DNA of 64,000 bases, taken from contig CAXXGA010000003.1 in assembly GCA_963678585.2 (NCBI GenBank), positions 248,001 through 312,000 of the forward strand, written 5' to 3'. Shown one piece after another: positions 25,467 to 33,231 of the stretch (positions within the stretch are counted from its first letter, which is position 1; every line of letters begins with the position of its first letter). The notes under the pieces were generated by a model, which did not search any database, had not been told where the DNA came from, and was given only the letters and a program-made list of their open reading frames with translations. The position numbers and the translations under genes were made by a program. The DNA comes from Breoghania sp963678585. Lineage in GTDB: Bacteria > Pseudomonadota > Alphaproteobacteria > Rhizobiales > Stappiaceae.

Positions 25467-27209
25467 CTAGTACCCGGCGGCGAGATCGCCGTCGGTGCGC
25501 GGATCGGCTGCGCCCATGAGCAATCCGTCCACCGCCATGATGGACTGGGTTGAGCCCATCGCATTCTTCACCGCGATCTCGTAGCCCATGTCCTTCAGAA
25601 GCTTCAGCGTGTCGGGGCTGAGGCCCTTTTCCACGCGCAACTCGTCCGGCCACCACTGGTGATGCACGCGCGGCTTCGCGTTCGCCTCCGCCACGTTCAT
25701 CTTGTGATCGACGGTGTTGAGGATCACCTGAAGCACGGTGGAGATGATGCGGCTGCCGCCGGGCGAGCCGGTGACGAGCCAGGGCTTGCCGTCCCTGAAA
25801 ACGAGAGTCGGGCTCATCGAGGAAAGCGGGCGCTTGCGCGGTTCCACCGAATTGGCCTCGCCGCCGATCAGCCCATAGGCGTTGGGCACGCCCGGCTTTG
25901 CGGAGAAATCATCCAGTTCGTTGTTGAGGAGAACGCCGGTGCCGCGCGCCATGAAGCCTGCGCCATAGGAGAAATTCAGCGTGTAGGTGTTTGAGACCGC
26001 GTTGCCCTGCGAATCCATGACGGAGAAATGCGTGGTCTGGTTGCTCTCATAGGGCAGCGGGTCGGCGGGGCCGATCTCGCCGGAGGGCGTCACCTTGCCC
26101 GGTTCGATACCTTCGCGAAGTCCGTCGGCATAGGATTTGGCCGTCAGGCCCTTGATCGGCACGTCCACGAAATCCGGATCGCCCAGATATTTCGAACGGT
26201 CGGCATAGGCGTGTTTCATGGCCTCGGCCATGAGGTTGATGGTGGCGGCCGAATTGGGGCCGGTTGCGGCGAGATCGAAGCCTTCGAGGATGTTCAGGAT
26301 CTCGATGATGTGGATGCCGCCGGAAGACGGCGGCGGCATGGAGGCAATCGTCAGGCCCCGATAGGTGCCGGTCACGGGCTCGCGGACGACGACGTTGTAG
26401 TCGGCGAGATCCTGCGTGGTCATCCCGCCGCCGCGTGCCTGAACGGTCGAGGCAATCGCCTCCGCCACGGGGCCGTGGTAGAAGCCATCTGCACCCTCGG
26501 CGGCGATTTTCTTCAGGGTGGCGGCGAGAGCGGGCTGTTTGAAAAGCGACCCCGGAACGATCGGCAGGCCAGCTTCGCCATAGAAGGTGACGTAAGAATC
26601 GGCATCCTGCCCGAGCCGTTCGCGCACCCGTTCCAGCGAGCGGGCGAGGTCCATCGGCATCTCGAAGCCGTCCTCGGCAAGCCGGATTGCGGGGGCCATG
26701 ACTTCAGCGCGGGTAAGCTTGCCCGATCCGTAGTCCGCGTGGGCGCGAAGCAGGCCTGCGACTGTGCCCGGAACGCCGACGGCGAGCCCCGAAAAGCGCG
26801 ACTTCTGCGGGTCGGCATCGCCCTCGTCATCAAGGAACATGTCTCTGAAGGCGGCGGCCGGGGCCTTTTCGCGGTAGTCGATGGCGACTGTCTCGTTCCG
26901 GTCGGCGCGGTGCAGAACCATGAAGCCGCCGCCGCCGATATTGCCCGCCCGCGGCAGGGTGACGGCGAGCGCGAAGCCCACGGCCACCGCAGCGTCGACC
27001 GCATTGCCACCCTGCTTCAGGATTTCCACGCCGACGCGGGTCGCCATGGCTTCCTGGCTTGCGACCATGCCGGAAGTGCCGAGAACCGGGCGGACGATGT
27101 CTCTGCCGGAGAGAATGGGTGTCGTTTCCTGCGCATGGGAAGCGACGGGGGCAAAGGCAAGGGCTGCGCCCAACAGCGCGGGAAGCAGACGGGAAATGGG
27201 TCGTCGCAT
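25467..27209 (-). CDS. ggt: Gamma-glutamyltransferase, periplasmic (paralogue 3)
   Basis: A 580-residue classical Ggt that hydrolyses or transfers the gamma-glutamyl group of glutathione. A Sec signal peptide (RLLPALLGAALAFAPVASHA) directs it to the periplasm. The large-subunit motif EAMATRVGVEILKQGGNAVDAAVAVGFAL is present. The autocleavage nucleophile is T392 in SNQTTHFSVMDSQGNAV, followed by LLNNELDDFSAKPG and the small-subunit RKRPLSSMSPT and GSPGGSRIISTVLQ. Its motifs are much closer to E. coli Ggt than those of the two cytoplasmic paralogues. It diverges from a small cytochrome c gene. Confidence 0.95.
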   Translation of the reverse strand: MRRPISRLLPALLGAALAFAPVASHAQETTPILSGRDIVRPVLGTSGMVASQEAMATRVGVEILKQGGNAVDAAVAVGFALAVTLPRAGNIGGGGFMVLHRADRNETVAIDYREKAPAAAFRDMFLDDEGDADPQKSRFSGLAVGVPGTVAGLLRAHADYGSGKLTRAEVMAPAIRLAEDGFEMPMDLARSLERVRERLGQDADSYVTFYGEAGLPIVPGSLFKQPALAATLKKIAAEGADGFYHGPVAEAIASTVQARGGGMTTQDLADYNVVVREPVTGTYRGLTIASMPPPSSGGIHIIEILNILEGFDLAATGPNSAATINLMAEAMKHAYADRSKYLGDPDFVDVPIKGLTAKSYADGLREGIEPGKVTPSGEIGPADPLPYESNQTTHFSVMDSQGNAVSNTYTLNFSYGAGFMARGTGVLLNNELDDFSAKPGVPNAYGLIGGEANSVEPRKRPLSSMSPTLVFRDGKPWLVTGSPGGSRIISTVLQVILNTVDHKMNVAEANAKPRVHHQWWPDELRVEKGLSPDTLKLLKDMGYEIAVKNAMGSTQSIMAVDGLLMGAADPRTDGDLAAGY

Positions 27210-27374
27210 ATCGGATCCTTACAAATGGGTGGTCGTCGACTTTCCGTTTTCCTGACTATACTGGGGTACGTAACGGAAGCTGCCAGTTCGGCGGCCTGCG
27301 ATCATGTGCCGGCAACCTGGAGATATGTCGCCAGGCCGCTGAGCCGGGTTGTGGCCGGGAGGGAGACGACAACC

Positions 27375-27716
27375 ATGACTTTTGCACGTATTTCATCATG
27401 TGTTTCAAGGATCGTTGCGGCGGGCACGGGGATTGTCTGCCTTTTCAGCATTTCGGCGCAGGCGGGGGCGAGCGTTGCGGCGGGAGAAAACCTGGCGCGA
27501 TTGTGGTGCGCGAGCTGCCATGTGGTGGCGGACGATCAGAAGGCAGGCAACCCGGACACGCCGCCTTTTTCCGAAATCTCGGAAAGGAAAGATCTCAGTG
27601 AAGCCTCCATGGAGATCTGGCTCGCGGGCACGCATCCGGTAATGCCGGACATGTCGCTGAGTCGCGCCGAGATCGGAGCGCTTGTTGCCTATATCGAATC
27701 TCTTTCCGCCAATTAG
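27375..27716 (+). CDS. Small periplasmic c-type cytochrome
   Basis: A 113-residue class I cytochrome c with a signal peptide (about the first 36 residues, ending ISAQAGA). The haem motif is CASCH (RLWCASCHVV), and the distal methionine lies in PVMPDMSLSRAEIGALVAYIESL. It carries a single haem. The frame is open far upstream, but ATG 27375 begins the signal peptide. No oxidoreductase gene is adjacent; it lies 14 kb from the sox cluster and could serve any periplasmic electron-transfer route. Confidence 0.85.
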   Translation: MTFARISSCVSRIVAAGTGIVCLFSISAQAGASVAAGENLARLWCASCHVVADDQKAGNPDTPPFSEISERKDLSEASMEIWLAGTHPVMPDMSLSRAEIGALVAYIESLSAN

Positions 27717-27722
27717 GGCCTG

Positions 27723-28685
27723 TCAGTCGGAAAATGTCGCCACAAGCGGCGCATGAAACGAACCAAGGGCGGCGGGAGTACCGGAATCCTCCACCTCGTC
27801 GGCCAGATTTCTGTTCAGAATGGAGACCTGCGTCAGGCGGGCAGCAAGGGCAGGGCTCGTCAGGATGTGATCAAGCATGTGATGGCGGCCCCGGTGGCTG
27901 ACCGTGTAGCGCTGCTCCTTCGGCACTTCCGCTTCGACGGGTCTGAGCTGGCGTGAGGCCAGTGCCGCATTTCCGGTGTCGTCGGGATCGGCGAGCACGA
28001 TGCGCAGCGCCGGCTCCACGTCGACGGCGTTGAAATCTCCCAGTGCGGCGATCAGGGCGGTCGGGTCGGCGTCGAAAACCGCGTCGATCGCCTGGCGCAG
28101 TTCCAGCGCCTGACCGGTTCGTTTGACGGCCGCCAGAAAATAGCCTTCCGCCCAGCCGGGCACGGATTTCCAGACATAGGCGCTCAGTTTCTGGCCCGGA
28201 ACGGGCGCGGCGAGCGGCGCGCGCAGGTGAACGCAGAACAGATGCAGCGCCCGGCCCTCCGGTAGATCGACGCTTAACGAGAGAATGGGGCGATCGAACT
28301 CGACCGGCGGAGCCTCCTCGTCGGGCGGCTCGGCATGGCGGCGACGCCAGTGTGGCGGTTCCACGTGATCGTTGAGGATGTCGCGGACGGCGCGCACCGG
28401 ATAGCGCGAGAGCACCGCCATGTTGTGCCGCTCGGGCGGATCGTCCGCGCCGCTGGCGGCGAGGTGGAACGTTTCGTAGCGGGTGCCCTTCAGCAATTCC
28501 GTCAGGGCGTCGAAGGCGCGGGCCTCTTTCCCTTTTCGTTCCTGTGCGTTCACTTCCTGCAGACACAGGATATCGGCGTCGAGCCGTTCGAGCACCGGCC
28601 GCAGACGGGCGATGCGAGGAGCAAGCTCCTGCGCGTCGAAGGGGTCCTCGCCAAAGGATTCCAGATTGAATGTTGCAATCCGCAT
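27723..28685 (-). CDS. Endonuclease/exonuclease/phosphatase family protein
   Basis: A 320-residue EEP-superfamily hydrolase. The metal-binding Asn/Glu sites appear as MRIATFNLESFGEDPF and ILCLQEVNAQER, and the catalytic core continues with ALGDFNAVD and a C-terminal His (MLDHILTS, then ALGSFHAPLVATF). There is no signal peptide when started at ATG 28685, where the family begins; the open frame upstream is not conserved. Substrates in this superfamily range from DNA to phospholipids, so the activity is not defined. Confidence 0.82.
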   Translation of the reverse strand: MRIATFNLESFGEDPFDAQELAPRIARLRPVLERLDADILCLQEVNAQERKGKEARAFDALTELLKGTRYETFHLAASGADDPPERHNMAVLSRYPVRAVRDILNDHVEPPHWRRRHAEPPDEEAPPVEFDRPILSLSVDLPEGRALHLFCVHLRAPLAAPVPGQKLSAYVWKSVPGWAEGYFLAAVKRTGQALELRQAIDAVFDADPTALIAALGDFNAVDVEPALRIVLADPDDTGNAALASRQLRPVEAEVPKEQRYTVSHRGRHHMLDHILTSPALAARLTQVSILNRNLADEVEDSGTPAALGSFHAPLVATFSD

Positions 28686-28810
28686 GGGACCAGAGTGAGC
28701 CCTTCCGGGGGTCGTGTCGAGATGGAAGGTACGCGCGCCGCCTTGCGCTTTGGCGCACATCGGGGCATGACGACCGGCAACGAGCGAGATCAGCAACCGC
28801 GAGGAAGAGC

Positions 28811-29230
28811 ATGACAGCCTGCCCCTGTTGTTCCGGCAAGGATTACGAACTGTGCTGCGGCCCGGCGATCGAGGGACGCGCCTGGCCGGAAACCGCCGAG
28901 GCGCTGATGCGATCACGTTACACCGCCTTTGCGCGGCGCGAGGTGAACTGGCTGAAGGAAAGCCTTTGGCCGAAATACCAGAAAACGCTGGATATGGCGG
29001 GTCTCACCGAGTTCGCCCAGACGCGCGAATGGGTCGGTCTGGAGATTGAGCGGGTCGAACAGGGTGGGGCGGACGACAAGACCGGCATGGTGCGTTTCGT
29101 CGCCAAGGCGTTGAGCGAGGGGACCATCAAGGACCACCGCGAGGCGAGTCTTTTCCGCAAGAAAAAGGGGCGCTGGTACTACGTGGCGGCGATTGCGGAG
29201 GACGAGGCCAACGTCCTGCTGCGCAAATAG
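28811..29230 (+). CDS. YchJ family (UPF0225) SEC-C motif protein
   Basis: A 139-residue protein that begins with the SEC-C zinc motif CPCCSGKDYELCCGP (residues 4-18). It continues with the YchJ core: ALMRSRYTAFARREVNWL and VRFVAKALSEG, with the NTF2-like fold ending HREASLFRKKKGRWYYV. The function is unknown; SEC-C motifs bind zinc and often protein partners. ATG 28811 follows GAGGAAG. Confidence 0.9.
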   Translation: MTACPCCSGKDYELCCGPAIEGRAWPETAEALMRSRYTAFARREVNWLKESLWPKYQKTLDMAGLTEFAQTREWVGLEIERVEQGGADDKTGMVRFVAKALSEGTIKDHREASLFRKKKGRWYYVAAIAEDEANVLLRK

Positions 29231-29402
29231 CCGCACCTAGCGGCATTTCCCGGAAGCGAAGGGTTTTCCGATTGCCCGGTTGTGGCCGGTGTTCTAGACG
29301 AGGGTCTCCTTCGGGAGGGTGTGAAACAGCTGCCGGACAATCGGGGGACGGGGGTCCGGGCATCAGGAGCCTGCGCGAGCGTGGGCATGCGGGGGCTCTC
29401 CA

Positions 29403-30170
29403 TTGGATCTGCTACTTTCTCTTGTCCCGCCGGATATCTCGCCGACCTTTGCTGCCACGCTCGTCATGCTGTCGTTTCTGACGTCCGGCATGACTGCGGC
29501 TGTGGGGATCGGCGGCGGTGTCGTTCTGCTGGCGGTGATGGCGACCTCCGTGCCCATGGCGGTTCTGGTTCCGGTTCACGGGGTCATCCAGTTCGGCTCG
29601 AATGCGGGACGCGCGATCGTTCATGCCCGCCATATCGACAGGAGCATCCTGTTCTACATGGCCGCCGGGGGCGTGCTTGGTGCCTGGATCGGCGGACAAC
29701 TCGCGGTCCAGCTGCCCGATAGCCTCCTGAAAGCGACCCTCGGCGTTTTCGTGCTCTGGTCGGTCTGGGGCAGGAAGCCGACCTATGCCAAGCTGCCGCG
29801 TCCGGCGCTGATGGTTGCCGGTTTCGTCACCACCCTGCTGACCATGTTCATCGGTGCGACGGGTCCCTTCATCGGGGCGATCATCGCGCCGATCATGCCC
29901 AACCGGCATATTTTCGTGGGCACCTTCGCCGCCTGCATGACATTTCAGCACCTGATCAAGGTGCTCGTCTTCGGCCTGCTGGGGTTCGCCTTCGGCCCCT
30001 GGGTGTGGCTGATGCTGGCGATGATCGCGACCGGCTTTCTCGGTACGCTGACCGGCACGATGCTGCTGGGGCGTATGCCGGAGGCAACGTTCCGCAAGGC
30101 CTTCGGCGTCGTGATGACGGTTCTGGCGGCCGACCTCGTCCTGCAGGGCGTGGGGATCGACCTTCTCTAG
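29403..30170 (+). CDS. TauE/SafE family membrane permease
   Basis: A 255-residue polytopic protein with about eight hydrophobic helices and two related halves, of the TauE/SafE family linked to export or uptake of sulfite, sulfoacetate and other sulfur-containing anions. The N-terminal repeat GMTAAVGIGGGVVLLAVMATSVP and the later FIGATGPFIGAIIAPIMPNRH are the family hallmarks. The start is uncertain: TTG 29403 gives the full first helix. Six kilobases separate it from the sox locus, so a direct role in sulfite efflux is only a possibility. Confidence 0.85.
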   Translation: MDLLLSLVPPDISPTFAATLVMLSFLTSGMTAAVGIGGGVVLLAVMATSVPMAVLVPVHGVIQFGSNAGRAIVHARHIDRSILFYMAAGGVLGAWIGGQLAVQLPDSLLKATLGVFVLWSVWGRKPTYAKLPRPALMVAGFVTTLLTMFIGATGPFIGAIIAPIMPNRHIFVGTFAACMTFQHLIKVLVFGLLGFAFGPWVWLMLAMIATGFLGTLTGTMLLGRMPEATFRKAFGVVMTVLAADLVLQGVGIDLL

Positions 30171-30775
30171 CGCTGAAGACGCGTCTCAAGACCGGCCTTT
30201 ACCGCGGGCCATTCTTCCGCAAGTACGGAAAAATAGACGGAGTCTCGCCAGAGGCCGTCGGAGCGCACCCTGTGGTGGCGCAACGTGCCTTCGCGGGTCG
30301 CACCCATCTTGGTCATGGCGGCCTGCGAGTGCAGATTGCGGCCGTCGGTCTTGAGCTGCACGCGCTCGAACCCGCAGACCTCAAAGGCTTGGGTCATGAG
30401 CAGCAATTTGCATTCCGGATTGGTTGGCCCGCCCCAGAAATTCGGGTGATACCAGGTGAAGCCGATCTCCAGCCCCCGGTCGGCCGGACTAATGTCGAAC
30501 AGCCGGCTCATGCCGATATAGGCGTCGGTGCCTTGCTCGCGGACCACGAAGGGCAGGTGAGCGTCGGGCTTCAAGGCTGCAAGGGCGGCATCGATGTAGT
30601 CATCGAAGCTACCTGGAAACGGGGAATTTCGGAAGATTTTAGCCCCCGCGTCGGCATGAAGCGCGAGAAGACCGGCGCGATGATTCTCCGTGATCGGCTC
30701 CAGCCGGACGAAACGGCCTTCGAGCGTCACCGGGAGCACGGGAGAAGTCGGGGTTTCAGGGGCAATTTCGCTCAT
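30167..30775 (-). CDS. GNAT family N-acetyltransferase (RimJ/RimL-like)
   Basis: A 202-residue acetyltransferase with the domain LEGRFVRLEPITENHRAGL at the N-terminus, IGMSRLFDISPADRGLEIGFTWYHP in the middle and the acetyl-CoA-side segment CGFERVQLKTDGRNLHSQAAMTKMGATREG. This combination is typical of RimJ/RimL-like enzymes, which acetylate ribosomal proteins or small metabolites. The substrate is unknown. The end overlaps the TauE gene by four bases (30167-30170), in convergent orientation. Confidence 0.88.
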   Translation of the reverse strand: MSEIAPETPTSPVLPVTLEGRFVRLEPITENHRAGLLALHADAGAKIFRNSPFPGSFDDYIDAALAALKPDAHLPFVVREQGTDAYIGMSRLFDISPADRGLEIGFTWYHPNFWGGPTNPECKLLLMTQAFEVCGFERVQLKTDGRNLHSQAAMTKMGATREGTLRHHRVRSDGLWRDSVYFSVLAEEWPAVKAGLETRLQR

Positions 30776-31208
30776 GGATTGTTCCTGCGATGATTTGCGT
30801 CAGGATGTAATGGCGACATTTTCCGGCGTCAAACGATAAACTGCCCGCGAGTGCCTTGCGTTGGCATCGGGTCAGGGTGGAAAAACGCAAGGCAGATCGC
30901 GGGAGGGCGGGCGAATCGCGGGCCAGGGAACCGGTGCCGGTGAGCGTATCGGTGTCTGTGCGTGTTTACGGCGCGGTTTCGTCCCGGCGACAATGGAGTA
31001 CAATGGTTGTGATGTCCCATCGTACACGGCTTTTCTCCCAAAGCCGGATGCGAGAAAGGCAGGTCTGTTCTGTCCTATGGGATATACCGGCATTCAGAAG
31101 GCGCTGCGAATCGGTCCTAATGACCACTGTCGTCGAAGGGGCAAGATTGTATGCTCGCCTCGACTGGCGACACGGCGCACCTGACACGCGCGAATTTTGA
31201 GGAACGGA
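30776..31208. other. 433-base intergenic region with an imperfect inverted repeat
   Basis: No gene can be supported between the acetyltransferase start and the Mic60-like gene. An inverted repeat GTACAATGG (30998-31006) / CCATCGTAC (31017-31025) with one mismatch and a 10-base spacer stands out. A ribosome-binding GAGGAA lies at the right end (31199-31204). The region is where the hemD-Mic60 junction would be expected in related genomes; I see no hemD remnant. Confidence 0.45.
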
Positions 31209-33215
31209 ATGGCTTCCGAGAAAGACAAGACGTCGACCGATAACGTCAAGGCGGATGACAAGAGCGGCGTCAAGCCGGCCGAAAAGGCCGGCGGCGCATC
31301 CGGTGCTGCGGCAAAGCCCGCCGCCAAGGGCGCTTCCGGCGCAGCCAAGGCCCCGGAGGCCAAGGGGACCGAAAGCAAGGGCGCCGATCCAAAGGCGTCC
31401 GATGCCAAGGCCGGGGAGAAAAAGACCGGCCCTTCGTCTTCCGGCAAGCCTGCGGCCAAGCCTTCCGGCGCAGGGGCCGCATCGGGCAGCGCCAAGGCAG
31501 ATGCGCCGAAGGCGAACGCGGACAAGGCGGGCGAAGCGAAATCCGGCGCTTCCGCTTCATCCTCTTCGACCGGCTCGTCTTCCTCCCAGGCAGGCCGTAG
31601 CAGCGCGGCGAGCGCCGCCGGTGCTGCGCGAACGGGCAAGCCGCTGACCATCGATCTCAAGGCCGAGGAAGTGCGTAACAAGCAGGCGTCCAAGGAAGAG
31701 GCCGCCAAGTCCGGAACCGCTTCCAGCGCGGCCACGCAGGCCGGGGCCAAGGCGAGCCAGGACGCCAAGTCCGCCAAGGGGCCGGAAATGAAGGGCGCGG
31801 ACGTCAAGTCCGCTGCCGGGCCGACCTCCGGCAAGGAACAGCTTGCCGCCGATGCGCGTCGCAAGCCGACGCCGCCGCCGGCCAAGAAGGGCTTCGGCTA
31901 CGGTGGGCTCATTCTTGCCGCCGGTATCGGCGCGGCCGTGGCTTTCGGCGGCGTTTGGGCCGGCGCGAAGACCGGCTATCTGATTTTCGAAACCGGCCAG
32001 GAAATGGCGAGCCTCAAGACGGCGCTGGCGAGTGCGGATGCACGCTTTGCGGCGCTCGACGAACGCATGCGGGAGATTTCCAGCACCGAGGCGTCGCCGA
32101 CGGTGGCGCCGTCCGTCGTCAACGATCTGGCGGAGCGTCTTCAGGGACTGGAGAAGACGGCGGAAACGACCGCCGCGCTGGAAAGCGATGTTCAGTCCGT
32201 GACCTCGGGGCTTGAGGAATTGCGCCGGTTCGTGTCGTCCGGCGGTGCGGGCGCATCGGCTGCGCTGGCGAGCCTCGACGACAGCGTGGAAAAGATTCAG
32301 GGCGCGCTGGCCAAGCTCGGGGAGCAGGTCACCGCTCTGGAAGAGGACACGAGCCCTGTCGTCCAGAAGGCGCTCGACGATATCGATCAGAAGATCACCG
32401 TGCTGGAGGCCCGCACGACCGCAGCCACGGAAGCGGCGAGTGCCGCCGCCAAGGCCGCCGCGGAAGGCGACTCGGTTGCAGGCAATGCGCTCAAGACCTT
32501 CTCCAGCCGTCTCGATCTGATGGTGGAGACGGTGAAGCAGGTACGCGCCGATTTCGAAGGTCAGGTTGCACGGCTCGGCACGCTTGAAGCGGCAGCCGAC
32601 GCAGCGCGCACCGGTCTCGGCGATCTTACCGAGACGCTGAAAGGCGTGGAAGAACGCGTCGCCGCGCTTGAAGACATCATGGGCGGGCCGGGCGCGCGTG
32701 AAACCGCGTCGCGTGCGGTTGCCGTTTCCCTGCTCAAGAATGCGGTCGACGCCGGGCGTTCCTACACGGTCGAACTTGCCGCCGTGCGCAACGCCCTGCC
32801 GGAAGGCACGGATTTCTCCGCGCTCGACGCCCATGCCGAGAGCGGGCTGAAGACCATCACGCAACTGACCCGGGAATTCCCGCAGGTGGCGGCTGCGATG
32901 GCCTTGACGCTGGAACGGGTCGATACCGGCAATTCGGTCGCCGACACATTCCTGAACAATATGCGTTCGCTCGTGCAGGTTCGCTCCACCGGCAGCGGTG
33001 CGGGATCCGGACCCATGGGGGCTCTTGGGCAAATGGAAGCCAGCGTGCGCGCCGGAAATATCGACGGGGCGCTCGAAATTTACGAAACATTGCCTGATGG
33101 TACCCAGAATGCGGGCAAGGACTGGGCGGCTTCGGCCCGTGCGCGGCTGGCAGCCGACGCTCTTGTCGATACGGTGACCTCCGAGGTCATCGAGGCGCTC
33201 GCCAAAGACAGCTGA
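31209..33215 (+). CDS. Mic60/mitofilin-like membrane protein (COG4223)
   Basis: A 668-residue protein. Residues 1-225 form a lysine/alanine/serine-rich, low-complexity cytoplasmic region. One transmembrane helix follows (GLILAAGIGAAVAFGGVWAG, about 229-250). The rest is a long coiled coil (residues about 260-480) ending in a C-terminal domain with AVSLLKNAVDAGRSYTVELA and FPQVAAAMALTLERVD, which resembles mitofilin. Alphaproteobacterial Mic60 homologues are encoded beside hem genes and shape intracytoplasmic membranes in species that have them. GAGGAA lies five bases before ATG 31209. hemY follows after 16 bases. Confidence 0.85.
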   Translation: MASEKDKTSTDNVKADDKSGVKPAEKAGGASGAAAKPAAKGASGAAKAPEAKGTESKGADPKASDAKAGEKKTGPSSSGKPAAKPSGAGAASGSAKADAPKANADKAGEAKSGASASSSSTGSSSSQAGRSSAASAAGAARTGKPLTIDLKAEEVRNKQASKEEAAKSGTASSAATQAGAKASQDAKSAKGPEMKGADVKSAAGPTSGKEQLAADARRKPTPPPAKKGFGYGGLILAAGIGAAVAFGGVWAGAKTGYLIFETGQEMASLKTALASADARFAALDERMREISSTEASPTVAPSVVNDLAERLQGLEKTAETTAALESDVQSVTSGLEELRRFVSSGGAGASAALASLDDSVEKIQGALAKLGEQVTALEEDTSPVVQKALDDIDQKITVLEARTTAATEAASAAAKAAAEGDSVAGNALKTFSSRLDLMVETVKQVRADFEGQVARLGTLEAAADAARTGLGDLTETLKGVEERVAALEDIMGGPGARETASRAVAVSLLKNAVDAGRSYTVELAAVRNALPEGTDFSALDAHAESGLKTITQLTREFPQVAAAMALTLERVDTGNSVADTFLNNMRSLVQVRSTGSGAGSGPMGALGQMEASVRAGNIDGALEIYETLPDGTQNAGKDWAASARARLAADALVDTVTSEVIEALAKDS

Positions 33216-33231
33216 TCCGGAGACACCTTAA

